Source: Paramecium sonneborni
Lineage: Eukaryota > Ciliophora > Oligohymenophorea > Peniculida > Parameciidae
Reading direction: 5' to 3'
DNA: 64,000 bases
NCBI GenBank assembly: GCA_905182985.1
Contig: CAJJDN010000077.1
Coordinates: 277,569-341,568 of the forward strand
Within the stretch, counting starts at the first letter, position 1; each line of letters begins with the position of its first letter. Below the pieces are notes generated by a model, which worked only from the letters and a program-made list of their open reading frames with translations, was not told where the DNA came from and did not search any database. Shown piece after piece: positions 12,101 to 23,334 of the stretch. The translations under genes were made by a program, and so were the position numbers.

Positions 12101-12953
12101 GATAGATTCAGTAATTAGTAATTCTGTTAGAAAATATTTATGGATTGCTATTATTATTCATTTAGGTTTTGCAACTTATATTTACGGAAGTTCTAATTTA
12201 TTTTATGAAACTATTGAGGCAAAATTGGTGATTGAATAATTATAAGATGTTTATGGATCATAAAATGTAGTTGTGGAATGGTGGGATAGATCTTGGAGTT
12301 AAATTCCAAATATAGTTTTACTTGGCATCCTTGCTTCACTTTTATTTATAATATTTTTATTTTTCTTTTGTTATAAACCAATAGTTGGATTGTTTTCAAA
12401 ATGTTTCGCTTGTTGCAATGATAAAATTTTAAAAAATACTTCTGTTGGATTGGATTAATAAGAATAAAGACCTTTCTTAAAATGTAAGTTTTTTATCTCT
12501 ATTTTATAAGTTTTAAAAAGAGAATAATTAGTTGATGATCTAAAATTTACTTAATTTTAAATGATGCTAGCTCCTACTGTTTATGAGGAAAAATATCTCA
12601 AATTATAAGCAGAATTATAAATACCTATAGGAATCAATAATGCTGCTCCCATTATGAATCATGATATTCGAATAGAATAATTACCTTTAGCTTAGAGTTA
12701 AGTTAAATAATCATAAGTTATTCGAAACAATTAGGTTTAATAAAATAATTCTGGAAATTAAAATGCCTTATCATAAAGTCAGGCTAATAAAAAAGTTATT
12801 GAATAAGATTAAACGAAAAATTGTTAGCAGAAATTAATTGGTCTCAGATCCTATCACAAAGCTGTATGAATTTTATTTTATTTCTAGTATAACAAATAAT
12901 ACCGAAAATTTTATGAGTGGGATGAAATTAAAGCAATTAATCTAGGAGAATGA
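9199..12953 (+). CDS. OSCA/TMEM63 (CSC1)-like multi-pass cation channel
   Basis: Reading from ATG 9199, a polar Gln-rich N-terminus is followed by a first membrane segment (YYFMIFTFLSIPQLLFSIL), an extracellular loop, a second segment (AAIVLLFIFFLLTLT), a long cytosolic coiled-coil region, then the hallmark APIPENINWNNL followed by a membrane segment (LFLTLILLGGSWVLV) and about seven more, including YAQILTALYICFMYSPALP and FCITMLTIWFLYIVDK. Cytosolic insert, then P-x-N/D-I-x-W-x-N-L, then the 7TM block is the order of the mechanosensitive OSCA/TMEM63 channels. At least six introns of 22-26 nt are needed, the first ending AAG. The C-terminal tail is Gln/Asn-rich. About 1200 residues; stop TGA 12951-12953. 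Anoctamin or TMC relatives are a less likely alternative. Confidence 0.7.
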
Positions 12954-13843
12954 TAATATTTTTGATTATTTTATATTTAATATCAATTAGTAATAATAAT
13001 AAACCCACTTTATACTTTCTAATTTGAATTTATTTTTATCAAATTTAAGGTATAGTTTAATTAGAATTATAACTTAAAACGTAAAGTAAAGATAAGTTTA
13101 AAAGATTCTTATTTAATTTAAATAATCTAATATAGAATTTATTGCAATTAAAGAAAGACTAATTTTATATAAATTTAAAAGAAAAGGAATGTAAATATTG
13201 ATCTGACTGCTTTTAACTTGAAATAAATTTGATGAAATGAATTACTTTATTTTAAAGTAACAAAGAAAAAATATATAGTTTTTTTGGAATATATATGTTT
13301 AAATTATTTTCCTAAATGTATTTTAATTTGATTAAAAAGAATTTTAGAAAACCAACAAATTTATTTAAATAAAGAATTTCAAAATTATTTTTGAGATTAA
13401 TCTAAATAATTAAAAAAAAAAGAAATGAGGTTATATAAAATTATTTATTAGTAAATAAATAATTTATTGAATTTATAATGTTTTAATTTTAAAAGAATAT
13501 TTTATATTTCAACATCCAAGATTACTTAATTAATAAACAGTTTATTTGAGAAATATTGTCGTTTTAAAGTAGATAAATTCATATGTAAATTAATTTATTT
13601 CAAACTATATATTATAAATATCAGAGGGACCCTAACAGAAAAATAAAATATTACCTCTAATAATTACGAATTTAATAAAAATTTATTGTTTATTATCCAT
13701 AAGATTTCAAAAGACATTTAGATATCAGATTTGAATCTAAATATAATTAAAAAATTAAATGTATCTTTAATTTCTAATTATTTTATACTAATTGGTTTTT
13801 TAAGTAAGAAATATTGTAAAACATTTTTAATAATTTATTCAGG
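12954..13843. other. Intergenic, no gene seen
   Basis: About 890 bp between the stops of two convergent genes, the second of which is a pseudogene. It is composed of A/T runs with frequent TGA in all frames and no recognisable motif. Its length is unusual for convergent genes in this window, where stops are often less than 30 bp apart, so it may contain decayed sequence. Confidence 0.45.
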
Positions 13844-14784
13844 TCAATAAATGATGAGAAAATTGTTATGGTTAAATAGGAAAATCATCTTGTAAAAACC
13901 ATTATTATTCTTCTGTAGAGATACCAGTTTAAAACCATGAATGCTAAATAATATTGTCAATAGTTATTCTTTTATTTAGATGTGTAGTGAGTAATTTTGA
14001 AAGTAAATCTTTTAGTTCTGTAGAGAAGTATTTTGGAAATGGAAAATATTATGCTGTTATTATATTGTCTAGAAGAATTGCAATATTATCATCTTCAAAT
14101 GGCAAATCTAATTTAATAATATAAAATAACATCCAGCAAAAGAAAAATAGAGAATTACACCAAGTCACCAAATATCTGCTTTATGTCCATCATACCCAGA
14201 AGATTAAATCTCTTCTGGAGCTAAATAATGTATAGTACCACATGTAGTGTATAATTCATTATTAAGATTACTTGGATCTTGAAAAAGAGAGCTAAGTTCA
14301 AAATCGTTGATTTTTATTTAATCTGTTTGGTTGCAAATGAAAATGTTCTCTGGATTGAGATCTCTATAGATTTAGATTAACAGTATCGGATAGCTCTTAT
14401 AATTTATCTAAAATATTTTCACATTTATAGTTCTAGAATATATTTATTATTTCTTATCATAAATTCTCCACCTTTTATTCATTCCAATACTAGATAAATC
14501 TTCGTTTTGCTTGAAAGTACCTAATTTTGATATATAAATGTACTTCTATTAATTTTATGATGTTAGGATGATTAATGATCATTAGTATATGAATTTCTTT
14601 TTTAAGACTTTCAATTAATTCTTCTCTCTTGATTTTTTCTTTATCAATAATCTTAATAGCAAATTCTTATTTAGTTTTGACATTAGTCGCACTTGATTAA
14701 TATTATAAAACAAGAATATTACATTCCATTTTCACCTTAACCTAGAATAACTCCAAGTTCATTACCACCTACTCTTTTAGTCAT
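13844..14784 (-). pseudogene. Decayed Ser/Thr protein kinase (CAMK/SNF1-like)
   Basis: The kinase order is readable: start MTKRVGG, a glycine-loop remnant, the ATP lysine in EFAIKIIDKEK, HPNIIKLIEVL, KIYLVLE, KGGEF, RQIIRAI, a catalytic loop, APEE, KADIW, LGVILYF and HSWF at the end. It is broken in several ways. In-frame TGA follows LVLE and KADIW, another lies before KYFRQI, and the frame changes between RQIIRAIRYC and the catalytic loop. The loop reads YRDLNPEN (HRD to YRD, the catalytic Lys replaced by Asn) and the magnesium motif reads DFE instead of DFG. Three introns, including one with a GTT donor, must be assumed even for this reading. Loss of catalytic residues plus stops argues for a pseudogene rather than sequencing error alone. 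Confidence 0.75.
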
Positions 14785-15404
14785 TTTATAAATAAAAATA
14801 TCTCTAAAAATAATATTCATATAAATTCCCAACATTAAATAGTAATTTAATAAATTTTTATTATCATTAAAGCTAAAATAATATAAATTTATATATTCAA
14901 TAATGGAAACTTCAAATTATATCAGCTTGTTATTAAAAATTTTTGTGAATAAATTTGAAATCGATACTTTTGTAACAAACAAAATAAATTATGTTTATGC
15001 TTATAGAAGTAAGTTAAAAATAATTATAATTATTAATAATAAATTTAAAATATGTTGTAAATACATTTATTTGTTTAAATCTATAATTTAGAATTTATTT
15101 GATGACCTTAAAAGTATTTTAGTAAGTTTATTTATTAAAGAATGATTTCTAAAATATTTCAATAGAATTCTTTATTAATGATTATAAAATAGAAATGTAT
15201 ATTTAAATTTAGGAATAAGAACCCTGAATAAATAAATTACATTTATTATAATGTTTCTTTTTTGATTAAGTATTAAATTAATTGATTTAATAAGTAGTAT
15301 GTAGATAAGGATGATATTATTGTTTAAATTTGTTTTGATTGTAAGAAAATTATAATGTATTATTAAACTTTATAAACTGTCACTTGTTATAAATATTAAT
15401 TTGA
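14785..15404. other. Intergenic, no gene seen
   Basis: About 620 bp between the start of the kinase pseudogene (minus) and the start of the carboxypeptidase (plus). A 62-codon open frame at 14903-15091 looks like composition-driven noise (Ile/Lys/Asn-rich, no conserved motif). Divergent promoters are expected here but no element can be identified. Confidence 0.45.
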
Positions 15405-17495
15405 ATGATGAATAATACTACCGAATACCCATCTCAAATAACTGAGACAATTTAAGGAATAACTTTTTCAAGTGCATTTGATTCTGGTAATCTAAAGAGT
15501 GTTCGTAAAGAGAACAACGGAAGAGTATATAAATTTTAATATAATTAAGTACATCCTTTACATATAAAGTGATTGTGGAATAAATGGTAAGACAACAAAT
15601 TATAGAACATGGTTTTATTTTTCAGTATCTGGAGTAAATGATGGTGAACTTACATTTGTGATTGCCAATCTGTAAAATCAAGTAAATAATAACAGAATGT
15701 CTAGATGGGACTTTTTAAAGATGGTATGTAACCAGTTTACAGGAATTATCATTAATCTTAATGGGAAAGATTAAAGTAGCCATGTTAATATAGGTTAGTT
15801 CCAGAAGGTCATTTTGAAATAACTTTTAAACATTATTTTAGTAATGATTCAACAGTTTATTTTGCATTTTTTTATCCATGGAGTTGTGAAGATAATGATG
15901 TATAGAAATGAAATAGTTATAGAATTTTCTCTAATAATGTTAGGGAATGTCACTTTAAGTTCCAGATATATATTATGATAATTCAATACTGGCTTACTCA
16001 AAGGAAGGTAGGCCAATAAATTTAATAACAATAACACATGGATAATCTTTAATTAAGGAGGAACCAATAAATGGCTTATTTCCTTAAAGTAGACCTTAAT
16101 ATTTTAAGAAACCACATATTTTTATTTCTGCTAGAGTGCATCCAGGAGAAGTGCCAGGATCATTTGTAAATAATGGATTGATGAAATATTTGTTGAATGT
16201 TTATGATCCTGCAGCATAAGTAGCAAGAGAGAAATTTGTTTGGAGTATTATTCCAATAATTAATCCTGATGGAGTATATAGAGGACATTATAGAACTGAT
16301 TCTTTATGTTAAAATTTAAATCGATATTATTTATCACCATAAAAGGATGATCATCCAACGATATATGCTATTAAAGAATATATATTAAGACTTTAAAATA
16401 CAGATAGATTTTATGGATATATTGATTTACATGCACATGCTGGTCATAAAGGAGTTTTCATTTATGGTAATTAATTACCATCATTAAGTTAACATACATC
16501 AAATTGCATAATACCTAGATTAATTAGTTTGTATTCAGAAATATTTGATTATGATGCATGTAATTTTACTGAAAAAAATATGTATGCTGCTGATAAAGGA
16601 GATGGATTAAGTAAAGAAGGTTCTGGAAGAGTTGCATTTTATAAAATTTGTGGAATCATCCATAGTTATACTTTAGAATGTAATTATAATACAGGAAGAA
16701 TTACCAATATCATGTATTAAGAGAGTTCAAGTAAAATTCGAATCTTATTCTAGATAATTCTTATACTGATGATTAATTAGATGAAAATATCATCCTTGGA
16801 TCTTTTTAAACATCTAATCCAAAATCATATTTTTTTACTATCTAAGATTACGAATAAGTAGGAGTTGGTATTGTTAATGCCTTTCTAGATTTTAATCTTA
16901 TAAACCCTATGAGTAGATTATCAGCTTCTCCATTTAAAACACTGGCTAATATGAGAACATCCTTAGCATATAATATTATGAGAACTATGCATTATAGATT
17001 TGAACCATATTTAAGGAAGGTTTTGAAGTATTAATTTAATCCATTTTCAGGTTTATAAATAACAAAGAATAATTAAATAGGGTAGTAAAGGCTTTTTATT
17101 AATATATATCATAAGGATAAATAAAAGATAATTTAGAAGGCAATTAAGATATTCTAGTATAAAAAACATAAACAAGAAATGAAAAAGCTTAAGAAATTAA
17201 AAAAGAAAAAAATAAATTACCTTAATAATAATAATAATAATAAAAATAATAATAATAATAAAAATAATAATAATAATAAAAATAATAATAATAATTTAGA
17301 AAATCTTAATATGAATAAGTTCCTGTTAAATAATATCCATTTACTGAAGTCGATTTAGATTCTAGATAATTGAGAACTTAAAGTTAAAGCAAAACAAGGA
17401 ATAGATCTGAAACAAAATAATAATAATAAATTTAATAATAGTAATAATAAAAAGTATAAAGGGCTTTTAAAATTAAAAGAAATGTGAAATTATGA
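15405..17495 (+). CDS. Cytosolic carboxypeptidase (CCP/AGBL-like), tubulin-processing M14 metallopeptidase
   Basis: Enzymes of this family shorten polyglutamate chains or trim C-terminal residues on tubulin. After the N-terminal beta domain ([10 protein letters not shown], then [30 protein letters not shown]) comes the peptidase domain: [11 protein letters not shown] carries the zinc His/Glu (near 16137-16150), [31 protein letters not shown] with the third zinc His, and [11 protein letters not shown] with the catalytic Glu. All catalytic residues are present. Five introns of 23-25 nt are needed, the first ending AAG and the last CAG. The C-terminal tail is Lys/Gln-rich and includes a TAA repeat coding poly-Gln. 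About 660 residues. It is closest to CCP5-type members by motif wording, but subfamily is an inference. The palmitoyltransferase gene is convergent, 18 bp away. Confidence 0.87.
17224..17295 (+). repeat. Trinucleotide TAA repeat encoding poly-Gln with Lys
   Basis: About 24 tandem TAA units interrupted at intervals by AAA, inside the 3' part of the carboxypeptidase gene. In the ciliate code it reads as blocks of five or six Gln separated by Lys. A shorter similar run follows near 17414-17450. Such repeats are expected to vary in length between strains. Confidence 0.85.
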
Positions 17496-17513
17496 TAAAA
17501 ATTAGTAATTTAA

Positions 17514-19232
17514 TCAACTTTATGTATACTTTTTAAATCGGTTTTTATTTCTAAAGCACTAATTAAAACAATTATTGATTGATGGTTCTATTTGTGATTC
17601 CTCAGATTATGAATCTTGAATATTTTCCTTAAAGAATATAAATAATTGATTCTTACTTATGGAGCTAATAAGCTGGATTTGATGCTAACTTTTTATCCAG
17701 TTATTCTTTCATAAGTAGTGATTCCATAATATAAATTCTTTGTTTAGTATATACATAGAAGACTATAAAAATTAGTTTGAAGTCTTACAAAATCGGAGTA
17801 ATGAAAATCAAAATGTTTAAAATAGGATATAGCATAATTAGATATTTAAATAAAGATAGACTATCAGATATAAAAAAGTCTATGATGAATAAATAAATTA
17901 CAATAAACAATGATAACTGCTGAATAAATTTAGATTAGCAATAAAGAAATAAGGTAAAGATAGAAGTAAAGTAAATTTCTAGTTAGATTTATACAATATT
18001 TACTTGGCTCCAACACAATTATTTATCCATGGACAATGATGATCATAAAAAATAACACATTTTTAACAAAATTCGCAATGTTTTGATCTTTAAGGTTTAA
18101 TTACCCAGCAATCTGGACAGATATTATTTGGATCTATTTGTTATGCTATAGCCTCTTCAACAGAAAGAAGTAATGTAATGATTCCTGGATTACAACATTA
18201 TGCTAATATTGATGCTATTAGTAGGATAGCCAAAAAAAGCATAAAAATATACAACAATATTCCCTACATTTCCCATAAGATATAACCAATACAACTTTGT
18301 GATGTGATTATTACAAAGTAATAAATAAAAATAGATTTTCTATTTCTTTAAATTGGATGATATGGCTATTTTAAGTTATAAATTAATGCCAAGTCAGTTT
18401 TGTCTTTAAGCATCTTTTTTATTTAAATAGATTCTGTCAAATTGATGGGTAATTATCCATGTTCATCCTTAATAGAAAATAAATAAATAAAATTACTTAA
18501 ATATTTCTTTGAGCACCTTTTATTAGTAATTTCTTTACAATTCTTGATTGTCCATAAGATGCTGCAATATGTAATGCTGTTTATTATGCATTATTTTTAA
18601 AATCGATATTGCAACCAAATGAAATTAAATAGCTTACAGTTAATTCACAACTAAATGCATACTAAATTAGAGATTACTTTTAATATGCTGCCCAATGTAA
18701 ACAAGTATTTCCAGCATCATCTTAAACATTGATTGGAATTCCTTTTTGTAACCAATACCACTTTTATATTATAAAGATCATTATACCACCATATAAGGTT
18801 AATCACCTTATGCTGCTGCATGTATAGCCAATAAACCAGAACCACTTTTCAAAATACAATCAGCACCCATATTTAATAGAATCTTCACAGCTTCCTTATA
18901 TAAATGCAATTAAACTTACCAAATTTCCATTGTAAGATGCTATATGAAGAGCTGTGAAGATTTCAATATTATATGTATTAACTAATTTTTTAATCTCACT
19001 TCCTTTATAATTATCATTTGAATATTATTCAAGATATCTTAGAAATGGGTAATCATTTCTCTAAACAGCTATATGTAGAACTTATCTCATTTTTTAAACT
19101 AATACTTGTTTGTTTCTTTCCACAATCTAAATTCAAAATGTTTGGTTTCACTTTGTTCATAAAATCCATTAATTGTTGTATCGAATTACTTTAGATCATT
19201 TCCTTTATAATTTATTGTGAATCATCAATCAT
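17514..19232 (-). CDS. Ankyrin-repeat DHHC palmitoyltransferase (ZDHHC17/13-like)
   Basis: An enzyme that attaches palmitate to Cys of target proteins, placed in Golgi or other endomembranes. From ATG 19232 there are about five ankyrin repeats (TILHIAVQRNDYPFL, TALHIASYNGNLEAVKILL, NTCLHWAAYQ, TALHIAASYGQSRIVKKLL), then two membrane segments (LLYIFMLFLAILLIASIL), the zinc-binding Cys-rich domain (CPDCWVIKPQRSKHC, CQKCV), the catalytic DHHCPWINNCVG at about 18006-18050, two more membrane segments and the TTYE motif (GITTYERITG). This is the architecture of the HIP14/Akr1 group. Eight introns of 22-29 nt are needed; several end AAG. About 490 residues, stop TGA 17514-17516. All catalytic residues are intact. 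Confidence 0.88.
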
Positions 19233-19659
19233 TAATATATAATAAATTATAATTCATATCATTATAATCATTTTCCTAATTTATAAACCAAACCAAATTT
19301 TATTAAAAAGTGATACGTAAATTAAACTATTCATAAACTAATCATAATATATCTTTAATAAATGATAGAATATTCTAATCAATTTTTGATTATTATTATC
19401 ATTACTTTAAATTTTAAATGACTTGCAAAAATGTTAATAACTTTATACATGTATATATATATATAAATAAATTCCAATTTCAAAACTTTATTATTCACAT
19501 GAATTAATTATTGTATCTTAATATCAATTAATTAATGAGGTTTTACTTTTAGAATTATAAAATCCATACACATTGTTGGAACTATACATATAATCTTATA
19601 AATATTAATTGATATTTGAAATATGATTTATTATTAAGAAATAAAATATTATAGAACAA
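19233..19659. other. Intergenic, no gene seen
   Basis: About 430 bp between two minus-strand genes. It includes a short alternating TA run near 19449-19466 but no open frame worth calling and no RNA gene. It should contain the promoter of the palmitoyltransferase gene and the 3' end of the ABC transporter gene. Confidence 0.45.
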
Positions 19660-21526
19660 TCATTATTATTTTTATCTTAAGATTTTAAGAAACATATATG
19701 CTCCAAATCTAATTGCTACAACAAATGCGATAAGAATTGCTACTGATTCCCACAATCCAACTTCAAATCCGAGAGTTTCAATTGGATCTCCAAATTCATA
19801 ACTTCTTCCTTCAAATTCATTTGTAGCCAGTGCTTCAAATGAATATTTAACTGGACTTATATATTATATCCAACCAATCCATACAAAAAATTATTTTGAA
19901 TTTGCAAAGAATCCAGAAAAGATTATTAAAGGCAACAATATTAATGGAACAATACTTGTTGCCACTTTAATATCATTGAATGCACACCCAGCCATTAATC
20001 CCATACTATTGCCATTTAAACATGTAAGAACTGTAATAAAAAGATGTGCAATAACAACTCCTCCATCTTATGCATTAAGACCAATCATCCAATAAAGTAT
20101 TAATTCTTAAATGACTGGAGTAATTAAACAAAAAGGTATTTCAACAAATGATTTTCCCATAAAGTATGAAAAGGTAGTATATAATTTAGAATTCTCTTCC
20201 CTCAAAAATACATCTCTCTCTGTAGCAAATTACAATACAACAGGAAATAATGAACTCATAGTAAGATTTATACAAAGGAAAAACATACATCCAGACATAC
20301 TTGTGTAATCTGCAAATGTCCCTGAACCATCTCCTATACCATAATATGAATATCCAAGTAATAATCCCATGAAAATTGCCATACCTACTCTTTACTTAAT
20401 AATCATTTTGTCTCTCAAAAAGCCTTTAATGGCTCTCTTTGAAATTAAGCTAATTTAAAATGCTGTAGATGTTTCTACTTATTTATAAATTAAGTCAGTT
20501 TTTGAAGAGTCTTTAATTTCATCTAAGACTGGTTAATGCAATTATTTTTCATACTGATCAAAATAGATAGGAAAATTATCTATATTTAATTAACTTTCTT
20601 GATGCATTATACTCATCATATAATCCATAGGATTACTATGATCTGGGCAAGGAAACCCAATTCCTTTGAAATATCCAACTAATTTAGTTCTAGGTCCTTA
20701 GTATATAAATTTTCCTTAAACAAGTAGCATAATTCTATCGAAAAGTAAATAGATATCTGATGATGGCTAATGAATAGTAAATATAATAGTTCTATCTTAA
20801 TCATGTGCTAATAATTAAAGTTCATATCTATCTTTTTAAACTAAAAATAATACATAATTTAAAAAGCAGTAAATGAATCTAATCCTGAAGTTGGTTCATC
20901 TAATAATATACACGAAGGATTAGTAACAAGTTCAAATCCAATAGATGTTCTTTTCCTTTCTCCTCCTGATATTCCTTTTAATGCTGGACCTCCAATGATT
21001 GCATTTTAACATCTTTCTAATTTCATTGTTTTTATTGTATCCTCTACTCTTGATAACTTTAACTCAGGATCTGTATATTTTAAATCTGCAACAAATTGTA
21101 ATGCTTCTCTTGGAGTTAAAGTTTCAAAAAGAACATCATTTTACATTACATAAGCTGCAAAATTTGAAAAAGTCTCACAATCATATTCCATTTAGTTTGC
21201 TAATACTTTTCCCTTTAGTTTCACACTTTTAGAACTTTAAACACGAGCAGCAAGAATGTTCAGTAATGAAGTTTTACCAGCACCAGATGCTCCCAAAATA
21301 GCGGTTACTTCACCTCCCGGACAATATCCATCTAAATTACGTAAAATTTCTCTTCTTTCTAAGAATCTTAGATATAAATCTTACATCCTTTTTAATCGAC
21401 CACTTAATATTCAATATTCTAAAATGCAATATCTACAACTCTTCTACATCTTAAACTTTTAGCACTCTAAACTGTGTCATTAAGTCTTCCAGCTTCTATT
21501 TATGGTTATATTTCTGTTTCTTACAT
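19660..21526 (-). CDS. ABC transporter, ABCG (White) half-transporter
   Basis: A membrane pump of the sterol/lipid/xenobiotic type that works as a dimer. From ATG 21526: a short N-terminus, the nucleotide-binding domain with Walker [13 protein letters not shown] (about 21263-21303), Q-loop [13 protein letters not shown], signature [11 protein letters not shown], Walker [12 protein letters not shown] and H-loop TIHQPSSD. Then a linker and a six-helix membrane domain including [37 protein letters not shown] and [13 protein letters not shown]. Nucleotide domain first, membrane domain second is the ABCG order. Two 26-nt introns were traced, one before Walker A and one after the D-loop. About 600 residues; stop TGA 19660-19662. 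A close paralogue lies at 60310-62214. The substrate cannot be inferred. Confidence 0.9.
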
Positions 21527-22379
21527 TAATTATTGCTAAGAATTTTAATTAAAGCTGTATAAAAATAGTAATTTGGAATTCTGTGATTCCAATATGCATT
21601 TAGAATTTATCAATATTAAAAAATTATAATTTCAAAAATTAGATTAAATGAAAACCATTAAGATTAATAATCCTCTTTTTCATAATCTTTCACCTAAAAT
21701 TTATTCGACTACTACCAAATTCTATTCAAGAAAATAACCAAAATTCACTAAAAGTTTATTACTCTTAGTATCTCAATAATCATTTTTAATCCTTTACTTA
21801 TTTTAAAGATTATGCATACAAGTAAAAATAAACTTAGAAACAAAAATAATTCTTCAATTCCTAAAAATTTAATTATAATAAAAATTTATAATATATATAA
21901 ATTCTCATAATATTGGTTAAATATAATATCAATCCGATTTTATATATTAATTTTAGTTTTAATTAAATTCAATATTTTATAGTATGAACTTCTATAAATT
22001 AACTTTGTTACCATCAAGATTTTAAAATTCAATAAATATAATACTTTATCAATTATACATATGTAAATTTACTTGATTTCTTGCTAATAAATATCCTTAT
22101 TTATTAAGCTAATTATTTTTTAATAATCATGTTTTCCTTCAATAATTTAATCATTCTTTCATGATTATTAGGTAACCAATAATAAAAATACATTTTCATT
22201 CAAAAAATAATAAATACGTATTATATATGATCATCAATAAGAATATCACAAATCTTTTTATATAATATAGTTATTATAAACTATAGTGTGTTAGATTAAA
22301 TGGTTATCATAATGAAATGATGAAATATTCATATAAATGGTTTAATTACTTAGATAATACGCATTATTTATTAAAATTT
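21527..22379. other. Intergenic between divergent genes
   Basis: About 850 bp separate the starts of the ABCG gene (minus) and the PP2C gene (plus). No open frame or RNA gene was recognised. It must contain both promoters; no specific motif can be supported. It is one of the longer intergenic stretches in the window. Confidence 0.5.
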
Positions 22380-23219
22380 ATGGGTATAAAAGGGTCTAAA
22401 CCAAATTTATCTCAGAAGACTACTCGTACTCACTCAAAAGGGATTACTTGTTCCTCTTGTTAAATGTAAGGATGGAGAGAATATATGGAAGACTTTATTT
22501 TAATTAAAGAGCAGGAAGAGTTTTAACTTTATGGAGTTTTTGATGGACATGGAGGCTAAGAAGTTTCAGAATTTTTGTCTGAACATTTCTATGAAATATT
22601 TGAGATGGAACTAAACAAAAATCCAGAAAATTATTACGTAGTATTAGAATCAACTTTTGAAACTTTGGATACGATACTTGCTCATCAAATTGCTAGTTCA
22701 AAAGTTGGAAGTACTGCTATTATTGTTTTGGTTACCAAAGAGAAGGTGTACATAGCTAACTTAGGAGATAGTCGAGCTATTTTATTTTCAAATGAATCTC
22801 TTTAATAACTTTCATATGATCATAACATTGAAATGGAATATGATAGAATAATAGCTAATGGTGGTTATATAAGGGATGATAGAATTAATGGTAACTATTT
22901 ATCATAATTTCTAGGTTCATTGACTGTCGCAAGAGCATTCGGTGATTTTTTCTTGAAATCGTCAAGATGTTCTATAATTTCATCAAAACCAGATATTTTT
23001 ATGATTGATAGACCATAAAATAAATATATCCTATTAGCTTCAGATGGTATATGGGAATGTGCAGATAATTAATGTAATTTTATCATACTTATTTTAGAAA
23101 TCAGCAAAAATCTTATGGAAAATAATTCATTAGGAAAATTATTCAATTAATTAATAGCAAAAAATATTAATTAAGAAAATGGCTATGATAATATGAGTGC
23201 TATTCTAATTTAATTTTGA
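22380..23219 (+). CDS. PP2C-family Ser/Thr protein phosphatase (PPM)
   Basis: A metal-dependent phosphatase. The frame from ATG 22380 shows the PPM motifs in order: WREYMEDF (normally RxxMED), LYGVFDGHGG with the metal-binding Asp, GSTAIIVLV, IANLGDSRAIL, a YDHN segment equivalent to the usual SxDHK, LTVARAFGD, SSKPDIF, ILLASDGIWE with a second metal Asp, and the terminal GYDNMSAILIQF equivalent to the usual DNxT. All metal ligands I can place are present. A 24-nt GTA...TAG segment near residue 220 is a multiple of three with no stop; it is probably an intron, and removal shortens the protein by eight residues. About 270-280 residues, a compact catalytic-domain-only form. The N-terminal MG could be myristoylated, as in other PP2Cs, which is an inference. 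Confidence 0.9.
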
Positions 23220-23334
23220 TTTTATTATTTATTTCATTTTAATCAATGATAATTCTAAATAGAATACTACAGAAAGTATATTTTAAACAAAAAGCGTTAA
23301 AGACTTAAATTTAAATTAATAAAAAATAAATAAT

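Noticed and set aside
13844..14784. TGA read as an amino acid (for example Trp or Cys) in the kinase
   Set aside because: The TGA sites fall at unrelated positions (family Tyr, Ser and a variable site), the catalytic residues are also lost, and TGA is a clean stop in all other genes.
17224..17295. CRISPR-like or satellite array
   Set aside because: It is a simple trinucleotide run within a coding exon.
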